Origin: Heliopora coerulea
Taxonomy: Eukaryota; Cnidaria; Anthozoa; Scleralcyonacea; Helioporidae
DNA length: 64,000 nt
Reading direction: 5' to 3'
Assembly (NCBI GenBank): GCA_030142905.1
Contig: JASJOG010000016.1
Coordinates: forward strand, 310,001 to 374,000
The translations under genes were made by a program, and so were the position numbers. This document shows positions 45,690 through 57,800 of the stretch, piece by piece (position 1 is the first letter of the stretch; each line of letters starts with the position of its first letter). A model generated the notes under the pieces. That model was not told the DNA's origin and searched no databases. It worked only from the letters and a program-made list of their open reading frames with translations.

Positions 45690-45990
45690 GTGAAGGATAT
45701 CAGCAGATTAGAGGCATGTGAGATGTGGTTTTTGAGACTGATGTTAAAAATCAACAGGACTGTAAAGGATACGGAATGAAGAAGTGCAAACTCAAGTTAG
45801 AGAACTACGTTCCTTGATTGGGATTGATTGGTACCATTGAAATCAGGAAGAGAAGATGGTTGCCAGATACCATCAGACACGTAAGACTGTTGGCAACAGT
45901 GATCGAGGGGAGAATAGAGGGTAAAAGATGTTGAGGAAAAAGAAGGAAGACCATGATATCATTAGCCGTTGGTAAAAAAAAAAGAAGTGA
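45690..45990 (+). pseudogene. LINE RT C-terminal relic
   Basis: Frame-shifting translation gives ISRLEACEMWFLRLMLKINR, EEVQTQVRELRSL and ATVIEGRIEGKR, the well-known C-terminal end of another LINE RT type. It has several breaks and no recognisable 3' tail. Confidence 0.72.
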
Positions 45991-46537
45991 TTTGTAACAT
46001 TCAAGAAAAGGGCTATGAGGAGAGGAGTTAGATCATAGTTTTAGACTTGCCTATGGACAGAACACCAGAGAGAGCAATTGGGATTACCAGAAATCTTTCT
46101 CAAATGAAGCTTCGCCAACTTAGCATGAGCGTTTAAATCCACTTTACAATTTATTGATTTCTGAGCACTCTTCGTGGCTTCGGTCCTGGCCATAAGATTT
46201 TCGATTTCTGCTATTGTTGCTTGGGCTAGACTGCCGTTTTACGGACCTACCTTGCTGCTGAGACAGAATTTGGTTGGGAAATTAAATCCCAAAGTACGCA
46301 AGAATATTAAATTATTTGGAACTAAAGAGACAAAGACAATCGTGAAGAGAAGAAAACGATTATTTTCCTATTATTTCTATTTAACTAGGGTCTAGGTTAG
46401 GATTGAGGTTTGGATTGGGGTCAAGAGGTCAGTTCTAAGGTTATGGCTAAGGTTTGGGTTTAGTCGGGAGATGATGCTTGAAGTTGATGGAGAAATAGTG
46501 ATACTGATGGGATTTTGACTAGCAGAACAAACAGTAA
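45991..46537. other. No gene seen
   Basis: Contains an imperfect GGTTTGGGTT/GGTTAGG-like run (46390-46460). No coding signal. Confidence 0.4.
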
Positions 46538-47200
46538 AGCCCTGGTCAAATGATCCAACTTTGTTGGACAACTTTGTTGCATCTAACATTGTTTAATAAT
46601 TTGGCACCCGATGTTGGCCCAACATTTTTGTTGGAAAAAATGTTGGATTACGTTTCCTTCCGATCAAACATCTGGACCAACGTTTTGACTTTTCCAAAAA
46701 ATGTTGGACCGTTCGGCCGTTCGTCCGACAATGTCGCATTGCTGAAATGGAGAAGCTAGCACCACTGGCTAATCAGATATCACCAATTAGCCACGTGCTT
46801 TGAATTAGCCACGTGTAAACAGCACGGTGGAGGTTGACGTACTTGTTGAAAATCAAACTAAACAACCCAGTAAATGGAAAGTAATGGAAGTTTGGAAGGA
46901 TTCAGATTTTGAAAGCTTGATTAGTCATCACGAATCATGACAAAGTCTCTAGGATACTTCTATTCAGATTATCTTGCATTTTCGGCTGTTTTGTCGTGAT
47001 AAAAATTCGCTCTCTCGTCGCTGTTTGGTCCAGTCTTATGTCTTTCCCCTCCTTAAGCGTTTTTCATTAGGAACCATCCCCAAAAGCCAAGAAATTACAG
47101 TTTTAATAGCTGGTTTACGTTTTCGACTGATGGCTCACTCAAAATTGTTGGACAGCCCATCCAACAATGCTAGATAGTGTTTTGCCTCTTGCCCAGCAAT

Positions 47201-47748
47201 CAAGGGCGACAATCGCTTCCTAAAAGTGGGGGGGGGGGGGGGGGGGGGGAACGGAGCCGGCCAAGTGATGTGGAAGCATTCCCTCTGAAAGTTGTTTTTT
47301 TTTAAATCTAATGTTTATGAAATGTCTTTTCCGGCATTCTGAGATTGTTTCTTTGGAACAACATTCATACTTTATTTTTCAATCGAAACGAAGCCATGGA
47401 TTTCCTCCAAACGGCAATAAAGACATTATAGTATGACTAAACAAAGTATTCCTGATTGTTTACAAAATGGCGTCCAAAGAAGAACGATCGGACTGTAAAA
47501 TAACTTGGCAAATTTTCATAACTTGTCATGTATTCAAACCAACAATACCTAGGTAAGAATTGGGGCTGAAAAAGGTTATATTGGAAAATCGTAAAGGTAA
47601 ACATGGAACCATAAGCGCCGAGGGAACAGAAATTAGGCTTCAGTTGTCATGAACTTTGCAAAAAGTGGGGGGGATAATGATATGTATCCCCTCTGTCCAA
47701 AAAGTGGGGGGGATATGTCCCCCGATCCCCCCAGGATTTACGTCCTTG
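47201..47748. mobile_element. Nested hAT-type MITE, 548 bp
   Basis: Perfect 8-bp duplication CCAGCAAT (47193-47200 and 47749-47756) and terminal repeats CAAGGGCGACAATC / GATTTACGTCCTTG. The interior has three AAAAGTGGGGG motifs, the first expanded to a 22-G run. Confidence 0.82.
47228..47249 (+). repeat. Homopolymer of 22 G
   Basis: Uninterrupted G tract inside the nested MITE; its length may be imprecise for sequencing reasons. Confidence 0.9.
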
Positions 47749-47815
47749 CCAGCAATGTTAAATTACCAATGTTCGATTACTCGTCTAACAATGTTGGACA
47801 GTCGTTTGGCCAAGG

Positions 47816-48682
47816 CTCAAGCTTTTTGGGGGAATGGTTCTCGCATATCAATAACAAGGTGGCATTTAAGGTTCCCGTCGTAAGAACACTGAGCTATGCG
47901 GTTTGAACTTCGCACCGAAAGTTCGTTTCCTTGTTTACTGAGCTTACCACACGAATTAAACATCACACCTCAAACAGTCGAAAAAGGACTAAGGATGACA
48001 ACAAAAGCGACCACCTGTGAATTTCCCCTGGGGGACTGAAACTGGCGTCCAAACTCTCCATGTCCGTCATTGTTGGCTTTACTTCTGGGTACAGTGTTTG
48101 ACTGGAGTTAACTTTCCAGTCACAGTACAGTTCAGTGGATGTCCACTAGCAGTGGCTCAAGTCAAGCAGTCCTCTGGCGGCCCGTGGGATAGATTATTTG
48201 GACGACCTCCTATCCGATGATACGAAAGACGCATGGATGGCAAATTGAAGATGTTAGGGAAAGAAAAACAATTGAAATTCAATTTTGTTCTTAAAATGAC
48301 GCTTGAATCGCGTGCAACTATTTTTTTCAAAAAGTTTTGTTACTGCTTACTATTTATTAGGATACGGAAGCAGCTCACAGTGCAGCTTTAAACACAAGGA
48401 CTCGAATCACAGGACAGGATTTTATCTGTAATGTTCAGTGGACTTCAGTGAAAATTCTCACTCACGTTCATTTTCATTCTTTGTAAATCTGTCACGCATA
48501 AATAGATCGAATATTAATTAGTTCCTTTTGCTGGGGGCACGAGATGGATCATCTGGGATGATCACCTGAGATGGTCGGAGATGACCGGAATTACAACGAG
48601 CAGTTGATGATTATGCGTTATTTCCGAGATCGTAAAGAAAATGGCGGTCGTATGTCACTATCAGAAACTGACGTGAAGAAAA
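47816..48682. promoter_or_regulatory. 5' flank of the DOCK gene
   Basis: Lies between the MITE pair and the first coding exon and should hold the promoter and 5' UTR. No TATA box or initiator can be assigned. An in-frame TGA at 48674-48676 closes the reading frame upstream of the Met. Confidence 0.4.
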
Positions 48683-48814
48683 ATGTCTGACTACAAAGGA
48701 AGTCGAGGTCACAAGAAGGACAGGGAAAGCTTCAGTGGCTCACCCAATACCGGTGGACTACGATCTGAGCAAATTGTTACCACAGATGTTGACCTACAGT
48801 TTAAGCCATTATCG
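48683..48814 (+). CDS. DOCK9/10/11: DOCK exon 1 (start codon)
   Basis: 44 codons, MSDYKGSRGHKKDRES to LQFKPLS, donor TCG|GTAAGG. Poorly conserved basic/Ser-rich head. The start is fixed by an in-frame stop nine bases upstream. Confidence 0.82.
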
Positions 48815-51800
48815 GTAAGGTTTAGTTCGTTTCAAAGCCATCGTTCGACTCAGTCGATCTGTTTCTGGAAGCTACATAGCTCTGGCAATTAGAAAGCAAA
48901 CCTACAATCTGAGAGGTAGCGGACAATTGTGTAAATTTAAAACTTTTTCGCATTTACTTCTGCAATCCGCATCGTTCTGTTTATTAATGTCATTAATAAA
49001 GTCGTCTTTACGTTTATTAAACGGCAGGGATTGAGTAGGATTAATAACGATATATTTTCAGAATAGGGGAGAAGTCACTAATCTTTTAATTACATCCTTA
49101 AAGTAAGCAGAAGCTAAAAAAGATTCAACAAGCCCACTGTTTTATAATTTGTGGTTATACTGCAAGTTATTCATGCAGTGAAATGCATATGTTGATATAG
49201 AAGTTGGTAATTTTCTGGTGATATTACGAAATGACCCAAGAAAGTGGGAAACACACAATTATGAAACATACTCTTGTACCAGGACTACTTTGCACGACGT
49301 ATCATAAACCCGCTGTTCCTTGTTACACGTTTTCACTGACTGAAATATGTGACTTTTAGGAACTTATTCAAGGAATTCAGCCAATCCGTTACGAAAGTGA
49401 ACTGGCTGCAAAGAAGATGATAATCAACTCTGATCCACATCAGGACCTTCTCACATTTCCTGACGATAACCAGGTACGTCCAGTAGTTAGTTTAGTGGAT
49501 ATAACGTCAGAAACGTGCTTCATACATGTAGATGTGTCGCAGGATTAAGCAAAATCTCGTTATGAAGGTTTTGTTTCTGTTACTATAATTATTACGAATG
49601 TAAATCTTTCCATGCCGTTCGAGTCACTGTTAAATGCACTTAATGAATGAGTGCTGCTTCGTGTGTGTATACAATTAATGAACGTTTGGGGCTAAAGATT
49701 ATTTTCTCTGTGGGTGCTATCTCGCTTGTCTCATAAATGTCATTCCACTTAGTCTGTTTACTGTAAACTTCAGGAAATTTTCTAAAATTTTGGGGATATC
49801 TCCATGTTTGTATCTGGGACATTACATGCATTTAATATTTTTCTTACATCTAATTATGCAAATTTCATGTTGTCATGATGGGTTAATCTTTTAAATTCAT
49901 TCCTGCTAATTTGTTTTGTCAAACGTTGGTAGACTTGTGGGCATATGTTCACTCCAGACATGATTATTAATATTTTATGTAACTGGTCCTTCAGCAATCA
50001 TGGCATTGTTATAAGAAATCTCAACACAAACCTTGTGCATAGCAATGGAAAAAATCTCAATTCAAGTATGGTTTGTCTTATTATTTTTAAGTATTGTTTT
50101 TCTTGTCAGAATTTTATCAAAAATTCTTTTAAATTGAAAGATTTGAGTATTTGGTTGTCTGGAACTACTTTATTTGAAACTCAGACAAATTTCAGACAAA
50201 ACATCCTTGGGGCTTATGTTTGGTTTACAGTGTTCTCAGGAAATGTTTGTAAACATTTTTCTACCAGCAATGCTCCATTATTTTAAAAAGCATAGGGCTT
50301 TGTCTTGGAATATTGTAGAGATAAATGTCTTTATTTAAGTGTGAATATATTTAGAGCAATACCATTTCAAACCAACACAAATATTGCATGTTACTGATTA
50401 TACAATTGTCCACTTCAGTCAAAATGTTTAAGGAGTTGAACTTTAAGGTCGATACAGCAGATACTCTACAAATGTGCTTGGACACGTATGTCACAAGATC
50501 CATCACTCTCTTTATGATACTGTACAGTCTTTAGTATGTGTGAACCTCTTTCACTCCGGGTTAAGTAAATTAATTGTTTATTCTCAGTTTTGGATTTTTT
50601 GTTACTTTGTTTTTATGCTATGGTGGTTGAGTGACTTGCAGTATTTTTATTAATGTACTACAGCTCTGTGATTGATGATGTGCATTCATCTGTTTTGCAA
50701 TTTGAATGTTTCTGATAAGTCCCCAGGTGCCCAGTGAACAATGAAAATCATGTACACAGTCCACTAGTCCATGTTTTCATTTACAGTCTGTACATATGTA
50801 GTAGTTGAAGTCAGAACTTCTTAAGGAGTTGTTCCTGGTCCATACCAGCCTGCACAAAGCTGTTGGAAGGTCTGCTAAATGACAGTTAAAAAAGAAACCT
50901 CAGAAATACTGCAATGCATAATTATACATTCCTTAAAGCTGTTTACTCACTGTAGATACTGTAGAAAGTATCTGAACAGAGTCCTTCATTGGAATCAGGG
51001 TAATAAGTGATTGTTAACTAGGGGTGCATCAGATTTAGTATCTGGCTGAATTATCTTACTGGATAGTGAAAAACTTCACAAATCTGCAAAAATGTACCAA
51101 TTGATGAATCAAAAAAGGCATAAAAGTAACTGGTTGATGGTTAGTTTTGTAGTTCATTCATTAAACCACCATAAACCAATAGCATCAACTTTCAATTGAA
51201 GATCGCAATATGCAGGATGATGTGAATATGCTCTTGCACCAATTCATTTTAAGATTATCTGTTATAGACCTTTTCAGAGATCACATTGAGCCATTGTGAT
51301 GACGGATGTAGTACAAATGCTGTTTGGAATAAGATGTTTTTTAGTAGTAGTCTAGAGGTAGTTCAGCATATATTTCTGTGTAATAACCAATAACAGTCTC
51401 CACAGTGTGGCTCTAACAGTTATGCATGCGAGCAATAGTCTTGGACAAAACTGAAAATGGTTTATTTATTAAATGTAACTGTGGCCATATAATAAAAATC
51501 ACTATCCAGTGCACCCTTATCATTGGCAAGATACTTTAACCAGCTTAGTCTAAGTTAATTTAAGTCAATTCATTGTAATTTTATTTCTAAAGTATATACA
51601 GTTTAATTCAGTGACTCATTATTTCACTGATGAAGCAGATCTTGTTATATAAAATTGTATGTGTAATAGGAAGTTCAAACTACTTGTGCATTAATTAGAA
51701 ATGAAAAAGGCCTCACAATCATTAGAGTTGATGAAAAAGAAGTCATGAACAGAATTAATTGGAGAACTGTCATCAAATGTCTAACCTCTTTAACTTAGTT

Positions 51801-54800
51801 TAAGGGAACTACAGATGTAAAATGAAAGATGATGATGATGATGATCAAGGTTTTATTCACACCTAAAAAGCTTGTTTTGTTCACTCTTGCTTTCACAGGA
51901 GAGCACTTTATCCATCTTTGTGCACTAATTTAAAAACTGTTTTCATCTAGTTTTCTAATCTCGTTATCATTTTCTAATCTACTTTTAGCTTACCACATTT
52001 CTTCACCTTTAAGGAAAGAGAATCCAAGGGTTAATGGTGTTGCTTATTGTGTATCTGACTGACATGCCACAAAGAGTGTGTTAACTGTTCTTCTAGTATT
52101 CCTTCACAGCATTATGAAACTGGCCATCCAGTCTCACTTGATAACTTTGTAATTTTGACTTCTGGCTATTCAGTGTGATCTTCTCATCAATTCTTTCCCA
52201 GCAAATGTCTTACCTTGACAAGTAAAATAATCTGGTATCTCCAAAATAAAATGGTACAAGACTAATCTTGCTAAGGAAGGGTAATTGAAACAGTGGTAAC
52301 TCTCTCCTGGCAGGTTGACTTGCTTTGACAAGTATATAACTTTTTCTGGTATTGGCCCAAGTAAAATAGTACAATAATCAGAAAGGTTTGAGTACTGCTG
52401 AGATGTGAGAGTAGTTATCTAACGTTTCGAGCGAAGGCCCATTGTCAGAGAGAAAAAACATTTAACGTTGCATGGAAACTGCATGTGAGAAACCTTGGTT
52501 ATGTCACAGACGATATGTTGATGGTTGTCAAGCTCATATCTCAGTAAAATGATTTCTGAGCCTGAATGGGGATTGATCCTACCAAACATCTGGTGACCAG
52601 TTAGAAACTCTAACCATTGAGCTACCAAGACTCAGATGGGGAGATCAGGTGATAACTGTGCTTGGTGATCAGGATATTGTGGTTTGCTCTATTTCTAGGT
52701 ATCAGAAGTTGCTGTTCTGATATGAGCTTGATTAAAGCCCACATGTCCTCGAAACATTAGATAACTACTCTCACATTTTGGCAGTACTCAAACCTTTCTG
52801 ATTGTTTCACTTCGATTTCCACACTGCCAATGCAGCACTCCATTTTTATTTCATGGTTCTAAGATAGTACAAGACTGATCATTCCAAGAAAGTGTTAAAG
52901 GAAGTTTATTAATTCAAGAACTCAAACTGTCTTTTAACAGAAATATTGCCTCAGTTCCACTATTGAAGTGTCACCTTTGACCCTTACTTTCCTTTTCCTG
53001 TATCTTTGGCTTCAATATTTAATGTAGAAATTCATATCAATATTATTATAATTATTTATCAACCTGTTAATTAGTCATCTAATCTCTGAAGATGGTACTG
53101 TACATGTGGCAATGAAATGTCAGGCTCAATAAAACATATTCTTAACCCCTTTCATTTATTCTTAAGATTAACATGTTCCCTGCTTGGTTCATCCATTGCT
53201 ACCATTCCAAAGAATGAATACATGTAGAAACAGAGATATTTTCATTTGTATCCCCCAAAATATGGGTGTGTTTCTGACCTGTGTACATACACAGCTATTA
53301 ACAAAAGTAATCATTTTCACTGAAAATGGGATGTTTGAAAATAATGCCCAGTTTTAAATTTTTCCAAAATTTGCCGGTATGAATAAGATGGAAAATATTC
53401 AGAGAAGCAGGAGAATAGTTTCAAATACAAAATCAGAGTCAGTTAAGAAATCATTCACTGAATATTGAACGGGAAACACAGAATAATTGACACTTTTCTG
53501 AAACACTGCAAAATGATGAAAAGCTCTATTCTGTGTCCTGATGGTTTGTACAGTAGTCTACAAGGTAGTATTGTCAGTGGATAAGGATAACTTTTATTTC
53601 CCATTCTTCTCCTTGTTGTTTTGAGGAATTAATATGACTTGTGCAACCATTTTAGCATATTTATAAATTATCATAATGTGATTTTTATGTCTCATCTTAA
53701 AAGTGCACCTTTGTTCATGAATTCAGACACATCATTTCAAATCCTGCTAGGTACCAAATGTGCCACACGTTACAACGAAAATATGATAAAGATTCTACAC
53801 ATAGGGAACCCAGCCTTACTAAAGTGTACAGTATATTATGTATTATGATTTGACTTTGAATAGCTTTGCCATTTACCGGTATGTATTGTACTAGGGATCA
53901 ACAATGATCAAGGCCGCCTCTTCATCCTATTTACTTGTACCTTATTAGTACAGTTTACTGCAAACTCCAATTAAGCTTTCTGGTGCTCCTTTTCTTTATG
54001 AAGATGCTACTGTAACAGCATAGTGACAGTGTTCCTAAATGCAACTTCAGTGGAGCTGTCTGTGCTATGCCTGTCTCTTGAGGAAGCATGTGTACTGCTA
54101 GTGGGCCACTGTACCCAGCCAACAGCTCTTCAGTGATCCTCCAAAGTTCTTTCACATGTACATGTATGTGGTCATTTGAATGTCTTTGATGTGAAGAAAG
54201 TCCCCTTGATATGGCAAAGATGCCCAATTGTCTGCCTTACTAACCCTTTTTATATCCTGCGGGAAATGCTGAGTCTACACTAATGTTTTTTGGAGCAGAC
54301 TGTGCAAAACAATATTGGCATGAAAATTTCATTAAGATGTGAAGAGGTAAGAAGTGAACCTACAGCTTTGCAACTTGTGTCCTGTGTTCTAGCAGCTATG
54401 AGCTTTTGAGAGCCATGGTTACTGGTAGCTCTAATTAAAAAAAGGTCTGGGAATATTTAATTGTGTTATCTACATTATTTAATTTGTATTTTTTACCTGA
54501 TAGTTTTGATGATGTTGAGTGCAAATGCCAATAATTGTTAAATTCCTTCAATGACAGTACAGGTTCACCATTCAATATATGTATTGCAGATATTGCAGTA
54601 TGTTCTACCATATACAATCAACATACTTGTACAATTAACTTACTGCTGGGTTTTGTCTACCCACCCTGCAAGTACTTTGGGGGCAAGATTGGCTTCTGAT
54701 ATTTTGAGTTTTCTACATTCTACATTATATGTGTACTGTCAATATTACTTGTATGTTGTGATGTGTAGGTTTTATAATTTTCTGTATTGAAATTTTAAAT

Positions 54801-57800
54801 TATGCTATAGTTACACCATATGTTATTTTGCATGGGCATCCTGATAAAGCTTAGTTATTTTCTACAGTTGTTATTACCAATAATACCAGTAATAAAATGA
54901 TTATTGCATTAACCATAAGTTAAATTTTCCATAATGTTTGTATTATTGGTGGTAACCTTCCATCTGTTTCACGCTTTGTTGCAGTACATGTACCTGTAAT
55001 GCATTTACACTTCCTTTAATTTATATTTAGCTATTGTATGGTCAACCTCTGCCAATATGGTAATGAATTTAGATTTAATACAATTTGTTTTTTTGTAGAA
55101 GATAATAAGACCATTGTACTTGTTTTAGGTTGTCAATATTCCTCTTGCTGTCCGGACTGAATATAATAGTGTTCCAAGTAAAGCAAAATGTGAAGCAAAA
55201 AGCCTTTTTGTCAAGGAGGTTAGTACATATAGATACAGTGCACTCAATCTTGACAATCCAAGATCAGATGTTTAACCTAAAACCCCTTAGGATGGCCCAG
55301 ATGTACTGTATTCACTTGATGCTTATGTACCGTCTTTCCTTTATAAGTGTAAAAATCATTGTACAAAAGGCTGGTTTGGGGGTTGTAGTTGTAGAGATCT
55401 GATTTGAATACAAATCAGGTCTGATTTAATCTAATTCTAATGCATATTGTATGTTTCAAATTAGGATTGCAAAATCACTGCCCTGGATTTGTCACTTTAT
55501 ACATGATTTTGAGTGCAAATGAATTTTTGTCTTAATTTAATTAGTATTTTCATGACTGGAGGTCTCTATTTAACCAGTGTAAAATAGTACAGTACTTGTC
55601 TTCCATCAGGAAGGGATTCTTGTTTGGTCTAGGATGAAGTCCACCACTAAGTGTCAAGTGCAGACTGTGAGAATACAAACTTGCTGCAGAGAAATGCAGT
55701 AATGATATACACTTATCCTTGGCTTCCTGTGTCATTCATGTGATTACTAGAAGTACAGTATTTTCCCATTGACAGGGTAAGGGTACCTCAAGATTTTACT
55801 CAGGTTGACAGCAGATGAATATATTCAGCAAAGTGAGGAACCTGCCCCTTTCTGGTTCAATCACATGTAGCTTTTGGGAACACTAGTGTTGTTATAAATA
55901 AATACTGTACAGTAGATGTAACAAGCAAAAATAGGTAACAAGTGAAAATGTGCTGGCTACAATGGTTTACTCTACATATACCTCCATGTAAACAGGCCCT
56001 TAATGACTTTGGACTTACAGTATGATGTAGGTTTTATACATTTGCATTTTTTCTGTGTGATGGCATCGTCAAGGTTTGGTTAAGAAGAATAATTAACCTC
56101 TGTTATTTGCACAAAAAACAACAAAAGACTTTCAAAGCCATGTAAGTGTTGTCGTGCAAATAATAGAAGATACTCTTGTGATTGACTTGGCATTTGTGAG
56201 GTTCACCATAAGCAATAAGGCAAACAAATTAACAGGATTGACTGGTAAGGTGTAGATATACTCGTATTGTACTTTGAGCCAGCACCATAGTACAGAACAT
56301 TGCTTTAGCATTTCTCAGAAGCAAATTTTAGTATTTAAAACTATAGAAAATCCAGATTTTTTTCCAGTTAAATTAGGGTTTCTTTAGTTCAAGATTCAAA
56401 TCAGGTCAGATACAAAATTGGGAGTTGATATCTGATCAGATTTAAATTGTAAATGTAAGCAAACCTTGGAGTAGGACAATTCATTCTGATGCACATCTGT
56501 AATGCAAATAAAGTATTACTGTAGTAAAATGTCTAGTGCATAAAATTGAAACAGCCAAAGGGTTGTGTACTGCCGAACAATATACCGGTATGTGAAGGAA
56601 ACTGATGTTTCGAGCGAAAACACTTCGTCGGAGTGAAACGTAAAAGTGAAATCAAAACTAAGCGAGGTTTTTATGTGTGGTGTAATCATGTGACAAAAAA
56701 TAGCCAATTAACTACGAGTGTCCATAACAAAATAATTAATGAGATGTATGTACTGTAACTAGCGAAAGTCATTTGCTATTTTAATCGTCGATAAGCAAAC
56801 TGGCTGGAGAGGAATGTGGTAGGAGACTGAGGGGAATTGTGGTATGTAGAAGGTGAAACAGAAAAACAAAAGAATAAGTGCACCAGCTACTGCATTTATC
56901 CACCAGTACTAGACAAAACCATTAACTTGCAAGGAAACAGCGACGTGAGACAGGTTTGTCAGGATCTTTGTTCCTTACGGAGCGGAGATGCTAAGCAAAC
57001 CTGTCGGAAAGACGACGGCCAGTTTCACCAATGTAAAGTTTGCAGGATTTGTTGCAGGAAATGCAACAAATGATGTTGGAGGAGGTGCAAGTGAAGTTAT
57101 GTTGAATAACGAAATTAGATTTAGGTCCAGGAATAAGAATGGTGGTATTCAGGAAAGCGCACGTGTAGCAATGTGCACGAGAGCAAGAAAAGTTGCCCGT
57201 CAATGTAGATGAATTTTGTTTGAGAGCGCTGCAAACTAAGCAATTCCGAACGTTTTCACTGTGTCGAAAAATAAACTAATGGTTTATCAGTAAAAATAAC
57301 CGATGTCTCAGAATTGTTCTGCCATAGATGATCCTAAAGTAGAAAACATACTCCGAGTATCTGTTCCATCTTGAACTCAAAATTTGAGAAAAGCAAGTGG
57401 ACACAGTGTTCAATAGTAATATTTCGAATTTATTACAAATTCATCATCAGTCTGATGATGAATTTGTAATAAATTCGAAATATTACTATTGAACACTGTG
57501 TCCACTTGCTTTTCTCAAATTTTGAGTTCAAGATGGAACAGATACTCGGAGTATGTTTTCTACTTTATTTTCTTAAATTATCGGCTGGAAACGGATTCTG
57601 GTATAGATGATCCTTGACAAGTTATTGCTCTAGTCTATCATGGGCGGATAAAAACTTTAGCTTGTGCCCTTTGTGTTTTCCCCAGGCAACTTCAGTATAG
57701 CAGCCAGGTATACTCCCCTTGAGAAATTTCATGTGCGAGTCAGCCTTAGATTTCCAATCACATTAAACTCCTAATTGGCCGCTGTGCCCTGCCAGTGGCT

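Larger units (their letters stand above)
46538..47815. mobile_element. TTGTTGGAC-rich MITE, split by a second insertion
   Basis: Ends AGCCCTGGTCAAATGATCC (46538) and TCGTTTGGCCAAGGCT (47815) are inverted repeats, and the interior repeats AACATTGTTGGAC in both orientations. A hAT-type MITE (47201-47748) sits inside. Without it the element is about 0.72 kb. No clear target duplication was resolved. Confidence 0.65.

Noticed and set aside
57421..57490. A complete active hammerhead ribozyme at the centre of the foldback
   Set aside because: The core and stem II are present but an extra base separates them and I cannot form a good stem I with a TC/TA cleavage site; kept only as a hammerhead-type motif.
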